Origin: JAABRB01 sp963735025
Lineage (GTDB): Bacteria; Pseudomonadota; Gammaproteobacteria; Burkholderiales; SG8-39
Direction: 5' to 3'
DNA length: 64,000 nucleotides
NCBI GenBank assembly: GCA_963735025.1
Contig: CAVTJG010000014.1
Coordinates: forward strand, 124,001-188,000
Positions within the stretch are counted from its first letter, which is position 1, and each line of letters opens with the position of its first letter. The translations under genes were made by a program, and so were the position numbers. Of the stretch, positions 27,145 to 36,525 are shown one piece after another. The notes beneath the pieces are model-generated. The model saw only the letters and a list, made by a program, of their open reading frames with translations. It did not search any database and had not been told where the DNA came from.

Positions 27145-28457
27145 AGTCGCGGCGACCTCTGCATGCGGCCGGTGGGAACGTTGCGATCGCTCCCGCGCAA
27201 TCCCGCGACCACGCGCTCGCCGGGAGCGAGCCCGGAAGCGATTGCCGCAGAGACACGGTTCATCGCGCCCACATCGACCTTTCGCTCTTCGATATTTCCC
27301 TGGTCGTCGACGACGCGCACAAGGGCCTGCTTGCCAGCGAAGCGTGTGCGTGGATCGAGCTCGACTTTGCTCGTTCGCGCCGCCCCGGTACGCGCAGCAC
27401 GGCGCCCTCCGTTCGCGCGCGGAACCGGCTGGAGCGCCGACACCGGAACAAGAATCGCATCCTTCGCCGAGGCGAGGACGAAGAAGACCTGAGCGGTCAT
27501 CTGGGTCATCAGATCGCCGGCCGGGTTGGGCACATCGAAGAGTGCGTCGTAGAGCACGACGTTGTTCACGACCTGCGGCGTCGGATTGATCTGACGGAGC
27601 TTGCCGTAATAGCGCTTGCCCTCTCCCCCGAGGGTGGTGAAGTAAACGTCCATCCCGACGCGCAGCTTGGAGACGTCCGCTTCCGAAACCTGCGTCTGCA
27701 CGGTCATCGTCGACAGATCGGCGATGCGCAGAATGATGGGCGCCTGCTGGTTCGCGTTCAGCGTCTGACCCTGCTTGGCGGCCTGCGACACGATGGTGCC
27801 GGCCATCGGCGCAAAGATCCGTGTGTATCCGAGATTCGCCTCGTCCCCGCGCAGCTGCGACTCGACCTGCTGGACCTGCGCCCGCAGCGCCGCAATCTGC
27901 GCCTTCGCCGACTGCAGGGTGGCAGCGGCGGTCTGCAAGGCATCGTCGCTGGTAGCGTTCTCGCGCGTGAGATTTTGCTGCCGCTGGAACTGCTGTTCGG
28001 CGAGCACGCTCTGGGCCTCACGATCGGCAATCTGGGCACGCAGGTTGTCGAGCTGCGCGCGGTCCGCGTCCACGCGGGACTTGAACACGGTCGGATCGAT
28101 CTCGGCCAGCAGGTCCCCCTGCTTGACGATGGCGCCCACGTCGAAGTACAGCTTCCTGAGCTGGCCTGACACCTGGGTCCCCACGTCCACGAAATCGCGC
28201 GGCTGCAGCGTGCCGCTTGCAGTCACCACATCCTCCAGGTCACCGCGCTGGACCACTGCCGTGGCGAACTGCGTGGCCGGGTCGGCCGGCGCAAGCCACT
28301 TCGACCACAGCAGGTAGCCTCCTGCCGCAACCAAGGTCAGCGCGATCACCAGCAGCACCGTCCGCGTGCGGCGTTTCGGTGCCGGCCGGGCGCCCGCCAA
28401 TCCCGCTTGGGTGGCGGTCTTTCCGGCAGTCTGGTCGGGTCGGGTTTCGGTCAACAT
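27141..28457 (-). CDS. macA: MacA-type periplasmic adaptor protein
   Basis: Membrane-fusion protein of 438 residues linking MacB with the outer-membrane factor. One helix near residues 34-51 (TVLLVIALTLVAAGGYLLW), then a lipoyl/barrel-sandwich domain (DVVTASGTLQPRDFVDVGTQ), a long coiled-coil hairpin (residues about 125-215, many Gln/Ala heptads) and beta-barrel domains. An inserted basic Ala-rich stretch (GGRRAARTGAARTSK) near residue 355 is atypical. First gene of the macA-macB-OMF operon. Confidence 0.92.
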   Translation of the reverse strand: MLTETRPDQTAGKTATQAGLAGARPAPKRRTRTVLLVIALTLVAAGGYLLWSKWLAPADPATQFATAVVQRGDLEDVVTASGTLQPRDFVDVGTQVSGQLRKLYFDVGAIVKQGDLLAEIDPTVFKSRVDADRAQLDNLRAQIADREAQSVLAEQQFQRQQNLTRENATSDDALQTAAATLQSAKAQIAALRAQVQQVESQLRGDEANLGYTRIFAPMAGTIVSQAAKQGQTLNANQQAPIILRIADLSTMTVQTQVSEADVSKLRVGMDVYFTTLGGEGKRYYGKLRQINPTPQVVNNVVLYDALFDVPNPAGDLMTQMTAQVFFVLASAKDAILVPVSALQPVPRANGGRRAARTGAARTSKVELDPRTRFAGKQALVRVVDDQGNIEERKVDVGAMNRVSAAIASGLAPGERVVAGLRGSDRNVPTGRMQRSPRL

Positions 28458-28623
28458 ACGGTAGACAAAATTTGCAGTGTGCCCCTGTGACCGCGATCAT
28501 CTCAAAAGGATCGCAGCGTGGGTGTAAGAAAGTGCAACAAATGTGACCTGGGAATCGTACGAGGTAGGCGCGGCGCCCGGGTCGGCGCGGTCCCCGGGAA
28601 AGGCGGCGCGGCGATCCGGCGCG

Positions 28624-30024
28624 CTAGAGCCGGCGCTGTTTCGCCTGCCAGTGCTTCTCGAGATTGTGCGTCAGCTGCTCGCTCAGGTGGCAGAACGCCT
28701 GCTCGCGGGCGTACACCACCATGTACTTGCGCAGGCGGTCGAGCGGTTCGGTCTGCACCCGCATTGCCTTGCGGTTGCCGCCCGCGCTTACCATCCCCGA
28801 GCCCACCGCGTTGTCCACCGCGAATTGCACGGCGGCATCCAGGCGATCGTGGGGATGCACCTCGCGGATCAGCGCGGCCGCGGCAGGCTCCTCGACCGAG
28901 AACCGGCGGTCGAACATGATGCCGTCGCGCGCCACCCCCTCGCCCACGAAGCGCGGCAGGCGAAGATTGGCGCAGCCGGGAATGATCCCTTCCTTGCGCG
29001 CTGGCAGATTGAAGTAGGCGCCCCGCTCGGCGATGATGTAATCCATCACCAGGAGCAGCTGGCAGCCGCCGCCGATCGCGAATCCCTCCACCACGGCGAG
29101 CCATGGTTTCTCGTGCGTGTCGTCGGGCTCGTCGAGCCGAAAATCCGGTCGCGAGTGGCCTCGGTAGAGCTTGTTCACGAATCCGAGATCGCGCACAAGA
29201 TAGAAGAGATAGGGCAGCTTGCCGTGGTAGAGGCGCGTCAGGTTGAGTCCGGCCGAGAAGATCCGGCGGCCCTTGTACTTCGGGTGATGCACCGGATCGC
29301 CGCGCACCACGCCCATCTTGAGGTGTGGGTGCAGGAGGATCAGATCGGTCGCCATCTCCTGCGCGCCGAGCGCGGTGTCGTCTTCGGCATTGAGGAAGCG
29401 CGGATACGTGAAGTACAGGTAGCCGCACTCCCCGCGCGCCTCGACGCGCACCGGCCCCAGGTCGAGCGTGCCCTTCGCAATGAACTCTTCTAGTCGTGCG
29501 TGCGCTTCCTCCGTGGGGCGCAGCATGCTCATCAGCATGTGCGTGCCGATGCGGCGGTCGTTCATCAGCTGCGAGACGAGCACGCCCTGGGCGATCTCGC
29601 GCCCGTCCTTGTCGATCTGCGTGCGCTGCGATTCCTCGTCCAGCTGCGCGCGCGTCGGTACCAGGCCCGGCCAGAGCTCCGCGGCGCGCCACATGAGATC
29701 GTCGAGACGCAGATTGCGACGGAAATCGTCCGTCAGCTTGCGGTAGATCGCGTCCCGATGCGACCGGACGAAGCGCCAGTCGAGATCGGCGATGGCGCGA
29801 ACGATCCGTTCGCCCGATTCCTTTTCCGCCGCACTGCGCTTCGAGCGTAGCGGGAGCCGGTCGAGGTGCGCCCAGCCCTCCTCGACCAGGCGCCGCAGCG
29901 CGTCGGCATCCTCCGGCAGGCGTGCCGGATCGGCGGGCTCGGCGAACGTGCGTTGCTCGATCTGCTTCAACCAGTCGACCGCGACTGCGCCGAGGCCTGC
30001 CGCCTTCAGCGGATCGCTCACCAC
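28624..30024 (-). CDS. Crotonase-fold protein resembling DpgC dioxygenase
   Basis: A 466-residue protein. Residues 1 to about 200 are an alpha-helical domain unlike simple enoyl-CoA hydratases; the carboxyl half is a crotonase fold (AVVEGFAIGGGCQLLLVMDY with the oxyanion-hole glycines, then NLPARKEGIIPGCANLRLPR). The architecture and the block LYHGKLPYLFYLVRDLGFVNKLYRGH recall DpgC, the cofactor-independent (3,5-dihydroxyphenyl)acetyl-CoA 1,2-dioxygenase. No dpgABD polyketide genes are nearby, so a DpgC-like catabolic or unknown CoA-thioester reaction is more likely. It is the downstream partner of the metallo-hydrolase gene, which ends 7 nt inside its start. Confidence 0.65.
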   Translation of the reverse strand: MVSDPLKAAGLGAVAVDWLKQIEQRTFAEPADPARLPEDADALRRLVEEGWAHLDRLPLRSKRSAAEKESGERIVRAIADLDWRFVRSHRDAIYRKLTDDFRRNLRLDDLMWRAAELWPGLVPTRAQLDEESQRTQIDKDGREIAQGVLVSQLMNDRRIGTHMLMSMLRPTEEAHARLEEFIAKGTLDLGPVRVEARGECGYLYFTYPRFLNAEDDTALGAQEMATDLILLHPHLKMGVVRGDPVHHPKYKGRRIFSAGLNLTRLYHGKLPYLFYLVRDLGFVNKLYRGHSRPDFRLDEPDDTHEKPWLAVVEGFAIGGGCQLLLVMDYIIAERGAYFNLPARKEGIIPGCANLRLPRFVGEGVARDGIMFDRRFSVEEPAAAALIREVHPHDRLDAAVQFAVDNAVGSGMVSAGGNRKAMRVQTEPLDRLRKYMVVYAREQAFCHLSEQLTHNLEKHWQAKQRRL

Positions 30025-30809
30025 TTGTTCCGCAGCTCGCGGAGCTTCAGGAAAACGGTTTGCGGGTCCGGCTTCTCGGGCAGATCGGGAAACACCTTGC
30101 GCAATGCCGCGACGACGGAAGGATTCGTCAACCGAAAAAAGGTATTGACCTGCCGCTCGATTGCGAGCGTCGAGACATAGGCATGGCTGGGGTCCTGCCC
30201 GGAAAGTCTTCCGAGCATGTCCTTGGCAGCCTTGTTGTCGGGTTCGCGGTCCAGCGTGAAACGCAGGTTGTTCTCGATGTAGTCATGCCCCGGATAGATC
30301 TGCGTCGACTCGGGCAGCCGGTCGAGCTGCTCGGAGAACGTCTTGTAGAGCTCCGCCGGGTGACCGCCGTTGTGGCAGTTTCCCGCGCCGGCGTTGAAAA
30401 GCGTATCGCCGCTGAAGAGCGCGGGCTGGTCGGTGTGGGACAGCGCGCACACATGGCTCATCGTATGGCCGGGCGTATCCAGCACCTCGAGCTCGACGGT
30501 CTTCCCGACCTTGATGACGTCGCCGGCGCCGAGGCCGCGATCCATCCCCGGGATCTTGTCCTTCGCATTCTTGTGCGCCAGGATCCTGGCGCCCGTCTGC
30601 GCGACCATCTGTTCGTTGCCGCCAGTGTGGTCGCGGTGCTCGTGCGTATTGAGGATCTGCGTGATCGTCCAGCCCTCGTCCTTGGCGGCCTTCAGGCACT
30701 TCTCGTGGTCGAGCGGATCGACCGCGAGCGCGTCGCCGGTCTCGCGGCATGCGATCAGGTAGTTGAAGTTACGGTAGGAGTTGGCGGTCCAGATCTGTTT
30801 GACGATCAC
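30018..30809 (-). CDS. Metallo-beta-lactamase-fold hydrolase, hydroxyacylglutathione hydrolase (GloB)-like
   Basis: Glyoxalase II-type thioesterase of about 263 residues. Metal-binding motif THEHRDHTGGN, further ligands in DTPGHTMSHVC, LFSGDTLFNAG and YPGHDYIENNL, and the carboxyl-terminal HAGH domain (VNTFFRLTNPSVVAALRKVF). The start is uncertain: GTG 30809 gives the typical VKQIWTANSYRNFNYLI start, while the frame stays open upstream to 30896 without a good ribosome site. Its stop overlaps the DpgC-like gene start by 7 nt, so both are coupled. It hydrolyses S-lactoylglutathione or a related thioester. Confidence 0.85.
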   Translation of the reverse strand: MIVKQIWTANSYRNFNYLIACRETGDALAVDPLDHEKCLKAAKDEGWTITQILNTHEHRDHTGGNEQMVAQTGARILAHKNAKDKIPGMDRGLGAGDVIKVGKTVELEVLDTPGHTMSHVCALSHTDQPALFSGDTLFNAGAGNCHNGGHPAELYKTFSEQLDRLPESTQIYPGHDYIENNLRFTLDREPDNKAAKDMLGRLSGQDPSHAYVSTLAIERQVNTFFRLTNPSVVAALRKVFPDLPEKPDPQTVFLKLRELRNKW

Positions 30810-30923
30810 GGCAGTGTTCCACTCGCAGATGTTGATTGGCAATGATAGCGCCGAATCCCCCGCGCGCCCGAGCGCCTGCTGTCGATACACTTCCATCAGC
30901 CACTCGTCGCTGGATGGCCGGCT

Positions 30924-31742
30924 CTACAGCATTGGACCTGGTTGTCCCAGTGCATGCTCGGCAAGCTGGAGGACGATCCAGTCGTACGCGTCGTCGACCG
31001 AATCCGTACGGTGCACCAGGTCGACGTCGCGGGCGGAGATCGTGCCGTGGCGCACCAGCGCATCGAAATTCACGACCTCCTTCCAGTATTCGGTCCCGAA
31101 CAGGATGATCGGCATGGGCTTGCGCAGCTTGTGCGTCTGCACCAGCGTCAGCAACTCGAAGAGCTCGTCGAAGGTGCCGAATCCGCCCGGGAAGACGATC
31201 ACCGCCTTGGCGAGATAGGCGAACCAGAACTTGCGCATGAAGAAGTAATGAAAGTGGAAGGCGAGCTCGCGCGTGACGTAGCGGTTGTCGAACTCCTCCA
31301 CCGGGATGGAGATGGTGAGGCCGACGTTCATCCCGCGCGCCTCGGCTGCACCCCGGTTGGCCGCCTCCATGATGCCCGGACCGCCGCCGGTGCACACCAC
31401 GAAGCGCCGCTCCCCCTGCGGATCGAGATCCTTCGACCACTGAGTGAGACGGTACGCGAGCGTGCGAGCGGCTTCGTAGTAAGCGGACATGCGCAGATTC
31501 ATGCGCGCATCCTCGAGATCGCCTTCGCCCGCTTCGGCCTTGCGCAACGCCTCCTCGGCGTCCTCGCGCGACTTCGTGCGCGCAGAGCCCATGAAGACGA
31601 TGGTGTCGTCGACGTGCAGCCGCTCGAATCGGGATTTCGGCTCGAGATATTCCGCCAGGATGCGCAGCTCGCGCGCATCCTTGCTGTTCAGGAACGTCTG
31701 ATTGCGATAAGCATGCGCGGGACGTCGTGATCGTTCGGTCAT
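30924..31742 (-). CDS. LOG-family protein (TIGR00730, Rossmann nucleotide-binding)
   Basis: A 272-residue protein with the LOG signatures CTGGGPGIMEAANRGA and FPGGFGTFDELFELLTLVQ, which identify cytokinin riboside 5'-monophosphate phosphoribohydrolase-like enzymes (old name lysine decarboxylase). The amino-terminal 70-residue extension (SKDARELRILAEYLEPKSRFERL) is typical of the longer bacterial subgroup. The start at 31742 has GAAAGGAA upstream. Divergent from the nhaA remnant. The physiological substrate is a nucleotide monophosphate; more cannot be said. Confidence 0.85.
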   Translation of the reverse strand: MTERSRRPAHAYRNQTFLNSKDARELRILAEYLEPKSRFERLHVDDTIVFMGSARTKSREDAEEALRKAEAGEGDLEDARMNLRMSAYYEAARTLAYRLTQWSKDLDPQGERRFVVCTGGGPGIMEAANRGAAEARGMNVGLTISIPVEEFDNRYVTRELAFHFHYFFMRKFWFAYLAKAVIVFPGGFGTFDELFELLTLVQTHKLRKPMPIILFGTEYWKEVVNFDALVRHGTISARDVDLVHRTDSVDDAYDWIVLQLAEHALGQPGPML

Positions 31743-31896
31743 GGATAAATTCCTTTCACCGAGGATCGTACCCGGGAACTCCACCAGCCGCATGGACCGT
31801 GACGCGAGGCGCGACCACGGCGTGAACGGGTCGGGGCGGCGGCCACGCCGAAACGATGTTGCGCCCGCGTCAATCTGCCGCGAGAATCGCGGTTCC

Positions 31897-32974
31897 ATGC
31901 CCATACGCTACGTTTCCCGCGCTGGTGAGCGCATCGCCGGCGCACTTGGTGAATTCCTGCGGCTTGAATCGGCGGGAGGCATCCTGCTGATGATCGCGAC
32001 GGCGATCGCGCTCATTCTGGCCAACACCCGCGCAGAGGGCTTGTACCAGTCCTTTCTCGGCACACCGGTCGAGATCCGCATCGGGTCGTTCATGCTCGGC
32101 AAGCCGCTCATCCTGTGGATCAACGATGGGCTCATGGCCGTGTTCTTCTTTCTCGTCGGCCTGGAGATCAAGCGCGAGGTGATGGAAGGCGAGCTCTCGA
32201 ATCGGGCCCAGCTCGCGCTCCCGGCGTTGGCCGCCGTCGGGGGCATGGCGGCGCCCGCGGTGATCTACTGGCTTCTGAATCGTGGCGATCCCGTCGCGAT
32301 GCAGGGATGGGCGATTCCGGCCGCAACCGACATTGCCTTCGCGCTTGGCGTCCTCGCGCTCCTCGGCAGTCGCGATTCCCCAGTCGCTCAAGATGTTTCT
32401 CCTGACACTGGCGATTCTGGACGATCTGGGCGCGATCATCATCATCGCTCTCTTCTACACCGACAACCTCTCGTTGTCCTCGCTCGCCGTGGCAGGCGGT
32501 GCACTTGCAGTCCTCGCAATCCTCAATGCGCGCCACGTCACCTCGATCCCGGCATACGTCCTCGTCGGGCTCGTGCTGTGGGTGGCGGTCTTGAAGTCCG
32601 GCGTGCACGCGACACTCGCAGGCGTCGCGCTGGCGCTGTTCATTCCGATCCGGGCCCGAGAGGATGGCGGCAAGTCACCGCTCCGCTCGCTCGAGCACGA
32701 CCTCCATCCGGTTGTCGCCTACGCCATCCTTCCCCTCTTCGCGTTCGCGAATGCCGGCGGTGCGCAAGCTGGACGTCGCTCCTCGGCGCTCTCGATGACT
32801 TTGCGGGATCGGCTTCACTCGATGAGCCTGTTCATCACCAACCTGGCGTTCGGGGATGATGCGCCTCGGCAGGCTGTGAGTGCTGTGTTCGGCGTCCTGG
32901 TCGGGTCTGTCTGCGCTGCCCTGTTCGGGTATCTGCTCCTGCGCTTCACGACCGCGCCCCGCGCGCAGACGTGA
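31897..32974 (+). pseudogene. nhaA: Na+/H+ antiporter NhaA, decayed (frameshifts plus internal deletion)
   Basis: The first 165 residues read as NhaA (FLRLESAGGILLMIATAIALI, LWINDGLMAVFFFLVGLEIKRE, AIPAATDIAFALGVLALLGSR). Near 32375 the frame changes and continues as IPQSLKMFLLTLAILDDLGAI, which includes the conserved DD pair, to LFAFANAG. The next 50 or so residues, two membrane helices in normal NhaA, are missing: sequence jumps within 45 nt to CGIGFT in a third frame and then MSLFITNLAF after another 2-nt shift. The deletion is too large for a base-calling error, so the antiporter is unlikely to work. Confidence 0.85.
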
Positions 32975-33019
32975 ATAGCACGCTCGACCGAGCGCCCGAA
33001 CCTTCGGGTGATCGGCAGG

Positions 33020-33676
33020 TCAGGCGGCGTGCTTCTTGGCCGTCTTGTCCTTCTTCGCCCAGTAGTCGGGCGAGGCCTTGGACTTCGCGAGCGCTTCCGC
33101 CGATTCGAAACCGGGCGCCATCGATGCAGAGGTACCGGCCATGACCTGGTGGTGATCGATATTGAGCAATCTCAGCCAGCTCTGCTGGCCCATGGTGAGC
33201 GCAATGAAGCAGCCGAGCTCGACCAGTTCCGGCTCCGAGAAGTGCCGATGAAGCCGATCCCAGAACTTGTCGTCGGTCTCCAGCCGCCACGTGATCGCCT
33301 CTGCGTAGGCGAGCGCGGCCTTTTGCCGATCATCGTACTTGGCCGATTTCTCGAAATTGACCAGATCATCGGCCTGTGCCTCGATCAGCTTGCCGGTGAA
33401 GGCCTTGGTCGAGCGCTGGTTGCCGCAAAACTCGCAGGTGACGGACCGCGAGACGTACAGTCGGCACAGTTCCTTGATGGTGTGCTCGCAAACGCCGGTG
33501 TGAAAGATGTCCCGCCAGGAATTGGCGAACGCCCAGAATGCGCCCGGAACATGCGCACGAACCGAAGAGCTTTCCGGACGCGGCGTGCCCTCGCGCGCGC
33601 ATCGCTCCAGCTCCGCGCGCATCTCGGCGGTCATCTTTTCGGGCGGGACGTAGCTGATTCGCTGCTTGTCTGCCAT
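33020..33676 (-). CDS. Carboxymuconolactone decarboxylase / AhpD-like family protein
   Basis: A 218-residue protein with the AhpD-like redox motif CEFCGNQRS at about residue 81 preceded by HTIKELCRLYVSRSVT, and YAEAITWRLETDDKFW downstream. This all-helical family includes peroxidase partners and decarboxylases; the CxxC favours an alkylhydroperoxidase-like thiol role. A lysine-rich tail (KKDKTAKKHAA) is unusual. AGGAGG lies just upstream of the ATG. Single gene between the nhaA remnant and the pirin operon. Confidence 0.8.
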   Translation of the reverse strand: MADKQRISYVPPEKMTAEMRAELERCAREGTPRPESSSVRAHVPGAFWAFANSWRDIFHTGVCEHTIKELCRLYVSRSVTCEFCGNQRSTKAFTGKLIEAQADDLVNFEKSAKYDDRQKAALAYAEAITWRLETDDKFWDRLHRHFSEPELVELGCFIALTMGQQSWLRLLNIDHHQVMAGTSASMAPGFESAEALAKSKASPDYWAKKDKTAKKHAA

Positions 33677-33727
33677 GGGGCCTCCTGTGCGCCTGCGCGC
33701 CGTGCCAGCGCGCGCATTCCGGCTAGA

Positions 33728-34609
33728 TTACCGCGACGGGGAATCTTCGGGAAGCGGAATGAACTCCGTATCGTCCGGCACGGCCCCGAAGCGCATGTCT
33801 CGCCAGCGCTGCTTGGCCTCCTCGATGAGATCGCGCGAGCTCGCCACGAAATTCCACCAGATTTGCCGGTCGCCATCCGTCTTCGCGCCGCCGAAGAGCA
33901 TCAGGCGAGCGCGCGACGTCGCCTTGATCTCGACCGGGGTCCCGGAAGGCAGGACCGCGACATGGAAGGGCGCAATGGCCGCACCCGAAACAGTGACGTC
34001 GCCCGAAACGACATAGACTCCGCGCTCTTCGTGATCCGGTGGAACCTCGATCCTCGCCCCGCCTTCAAGTGTCGCGGCAACATAGAGCGTGTCCGAGAAC
34101 ACCGGCGTCGGCGCCCGCTCACCGAATGCCGTTCCGGCAATCACGCGCATCTCCACTCCAGTATCCGAGATGAGCGGAAGCGCGCGTCCCGGAAAGTGAG
34201 TGAAGCCAGGTTCGGTCCGCTCGTCCTTCAAAGGCAACGCCACCCAGGTCTGGATGCCATGCAGGGACGATCCTCCCGAACGATTCTCCTGCGGCGTGCG
34301 CTCCGAGTGGACGATACCGTCGCCGGCGGTCATCCAGTTGACGTCGCCCGGCTCGATGCGCTGGACCGTGCCGAGGCTGTCCCGATGCATCAGGGCGCCT
34401 TCGAATAGAAACGTCACCGTGGCGAGCCCGATGTGCGGGTGCGGGCGCACGTCCACCCCCTGCCCCGGGGAAAAGCGCGCCGGACCCATGTGATCGAAGA
34501 AGATGAACGGGCCGATCATCTTCTGCGGGAATGCGGGCAGCAGGCGCCGTACCTCGAATCCGCCGAGATCTTTCGTGTGGGGTTTGAGAACTCCCGTCAC
34601 CGAATGCAT
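33728..34609 (-). CDS. Pirin family protein
   Basis: Bicupin of 293 residues. The first cupin has the metal ligands in RPHPHIGLATVTFLFEG and HRDSLG, and E of GIVHSER; pirins of this kind include quercetinase-like dioxygenases and redox regulators. The ATG at 34609 has GGAGAA upstream. It follows the alpha/beta hydrolase gene by 16 nt on the same strand. A second, upstream ATG is out of frame. Confidence 0.9.
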   Translation of the reverse strand: MHSVTGVLKPHTKDLGGFEVRRLLPAFPQKMIGPFIFFDHMGPARFSPGQGVDVRPHPHIGLATVTFLFEGALMHRDSLGTVQRIEPGDVNWMTAGDGIVHSERTPQENRSGGSSLHGIQTWVALPLKDERTEPGFTHFPGRALPLISDTGVEMRVIAGTAFGERAPTPVFSDTLYVAATLEGGARIEVPPDHEERGVYVVSGDVTVSGAAIAPFHVAVLPSGTPVEIKATSRARLMLFGGAKTDGDRQIWWNFVASSRDLIEEAKQRWRDMRFGAVPDDTEFIPLPEDSPSR

Positions 34610-34625
34610 TGCATTTTCTCCAGCA

Positions 34626-35432
34626 TCACAAGGCTGCAAGCTCACGAACGAGCGCGGTCAGCGCGCCGTCGGGATTCGCCAGCTCGTCGAGGATCGTGAA
34701 GTGATTGCGGCCCGGGATGCACGCGAGGCGACCGGGCAATCCGACGCGTGCGCGCGCTGCGGCGAACGCTTCGGACTGACGTCGAAGCTCCGGCAGCTCG
34801 TCGCCGCCGAAGGCAACGATGAGCGGCGCCGATCGGGCGGGCAGATTATGCATCGGGCTCAGGCGGTCTGCCTCGTCCGAGTCGAGCTGAAGTTTGTCGT
34901 TGATGTAGCACAGCTGCATCGGTTCGAGATCGTATATCCCGCTGATCGCGAGTCCGCCCTTGATGAACGGTGCGTCGAGCGCCATTGTCGCAAGGTGCCC
35001 GCCGGCCGACCAGCCGGACACGAAAATTCGCGCGGGGTCGCCGCCAAATCCCGCAACACGATCGACGAGCCATGCCAATGCCGATCGCACCTCGACGACG
35101 ATGTCGCCAAGGCGCCTCTCGGGCGCAAGCGTATAGCCGACGAACGCGGCGTGGACACCATGCGCGAGCGGCCCGCTGGCGAGAAAGCTGAAGTCTTCCT
35201 TCGCCCGCATCTGCCAGTAGCCGCCGTGCACGAACACCAGCACCGGCCCGGGCGTGTCCGCGGCGAAATAGTCGATTCGATTTCGTTCTGCCGGGCCATA
35301 GCGCAGATCGAGGTGAGCGCCATGCGCCGCCCGCAGCCGGTCGCTGCGCACCCGATAATCCGCCATTCGAGTGGCGCTATCCGCTACCGCGGCCGAGTTG
35401 TTATATGCGGCGTCGAGCGCCGCACGGTCCAT
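34626..35432 (-). CDS. Alpha/beta hydrolase, arylformamidase/carboxylesterase-like
   Basis: A 268-residue esterase-fold protein. The oxyanion motif HGGYW, the nucleophile elbow GWSAGGH, an aspartate in FGGDELPELRRQ and histidine in GRNHFTIL complete the triad. HGGYW and the short length match kynurenine formamidase-like hydrolases of the BD-FAE/KynB-like alpha/beta group. The start MDRAALDAAYNNS fits the family; a GTG 42 nt upstream is possible. It is the first gene of a two-gene unit with pirin. No tryptophan-catabolic genes are near, so the substrate is open. Confidence 0.8.
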   Translation of the reverse strand: MDRAALDAAYNNSAAVADSATRMADYRVRSDRLRAAHGAHLDLRYGPAERNRIDYFAADTPGPVLVFVHGGYWQMRAKEDFSFLASGPLAHGVHAAFVGYTLAPERRLGDIVVEVRSALAWLVDRVAGFGGDPARIFVSGWSAGGHLATMALDAPFIKGGLAISGIYDLEPMQLCYINDKLQLDSDEADRLSPMHNLPARSAPLIVAFGGDELPELRRQSEAFAAARARVGLPGRLACIPGRNHFTILDELANPDGALTALVRELAAL

Positions 35433-35509
35433 TCCTCGGTACCGGCCGCTCTCTGATTTTCGATCAGGTTCCACGCCGATCCGGCGCGGCGACGCCGCGC
35501 CCCTGCCGA

Positions 35510-35848
35510 TTACTTGGGCGTCGCCTTACCGTTCGTGATTCCGGCCGCGGCATAGAGCCGCTTGGCGAGCGCGGTCTGCTTGAAGAAGGCGATCACCGCG
35601 CGCTCCGTGGCCGCAGGGCTGGCGCGGCGGCTGCGATCCTGTTCCCCCGAGCGCTTGGAGCAGCGTACTTCCTGGCAGACGTAGGTTCCGCCCGCGGTCC
35701 GATAGACCGCAAGTTCGGTCCAGCGCCCCAGATGGCGGCTGAAATTGTCCGCCCGCGGCTCCGGACTGCTAGTCACGCGCGCGAGCAACTCGCCGCGAAA
35801 CTCGAGATCCGGCGCATCGTCGAGGGGCAGTGTGAAATCCTTGATCAT
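35510..35848 (-). CDS. Conserved-looking small protein of unknown function
   Basis: A 112-residue protein starting at ATG 35848 (MIKDFTLPLDDAPDLEFRGE). It shows a compact core LGRWTELAVYRTAGGTYVCQEV, followed by a basic, serine-rich segment and a helical tail VIAFFKQTALAKRLYAAAGI. I do not recognise a domain with confidence. No signal peptide or membrane helix. Codon use looks like the neighbours. Confidence 0.55.
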   Translation of the reverse strand: MIKDFTLPLDDAPDLEFRGELLARVTSSPEPRADNFSRHLGRWTELAVYRTAGGTYVCQEVRCSKRSGEQDRSRRASPAATERAVIAFFKQTALAKRLYAAAGITNGKATPK

Positions 35849-35880
35849 AGTGCGTAAGCCTATCACGTCGTGGATGCGAG

Positions 35881-36120
35881 TCACCGAAACGACCATTCGT
35901 GCGAAAACGTGCCGACTCCGCTCACGCGCATCATGCTCGGCCGATGCGCGGAAGCCCACGCCTTGGCGTAGGTCAGCGCCGGCGCGCGATTGAGGAATTC
36001 CTGTGGTTTCCCTACGCCCGGAAGAAGCACCCGCCATCCGTGCTCCGGGTCCGACAGAACGAGCACGAGCGGCAGCTTCCGCGCCGTCGCCCCGGTCGCA
36101 ATTACGCTGGTCCCATTCAT
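35881..36120 (-). CDS. Small hypothetical protein
   Basis: A 79-residue protein downstream of the cold-shock gene on the same strand (70 nt gap), start ATG 36120. It reads MNGTSVIATGATARKLPLVL with a compact core DPEHGWRVLLPGVGKPQEFL and NRAPALTYAKAWASAHRP. Composition is coding-like. I do not recognise a family; a single small alpha-beta domain is plausible from the alternation of strands and one helix. Confidence 0.5.
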   Translation of the reverse strand: MNGTSVIATGATARKLPLVLVLSDPEHGWRVLLPGVGKPQEFLNRAPALTYAKAWASAHRPSMMRVSGVGTFSHEWSFR

Positions 36121-36190
36121 ACGGATACGGGCTCGGTACCGCTGCGCAAGACGGCGGAGACAGCGTGACCGCTGCCTCCGCGCGTGCGGA

Positions 36191-36397
36191 TCAGAGTGCC
36201 TTGAGATTGACCGCGGCCGATTTGCCGTTGGATGCCTGCTCGACGTCGAACGAGAGCTTCTGATTCTCGTTGAGCGTACTGAGTCCGGCGCCTTCGACGG
36301 CCGAGATGTGCACGAAGACGTCCTTCGAGCCATCATCGGGTTTGATGAAGCCGAAGCCCTTGCTTGGATTAAAGAACTTTACGGTGCCAGTAGACAT
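36191..36397 (-). CDS. Cold-shock protein (CspA family)
   Basis: RNA/DNA-chaperone of 68 residues with RNP1 KGFGFI and RNP2 VFVHI in the order expected for a single OB-fold. It begins MSTGTVKFFNPSKGFGFIKP. The ATG follows ACGGAGGACATCC, a strong ribosome site. A candidate promoter at 36526-36555 would give a leader of about 120 nt, as is common for cold-shock genes regulated through their 5' untranslated RNA. Confidence 0.95.
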   Translation of the reverse strand: MSTGTVKFFNPSKGFGFIKPDDGSKDVFVHISAVEGAGLSTLNENQKLSFDVEQASNGKSAAVNLKAL

Positions 36398-36525
36398 GGA
36401 TGTCCTCCGTTTCTGGCGTTGCCGCGCACAACATGTGCGTAGCGTCAAATCACCAATGGGAGAGGACCAGGAAGAGGCACCCGCGGGCGGGGATCTAGGA
36501 CGGACCCACAGCATATTCGATCCCA

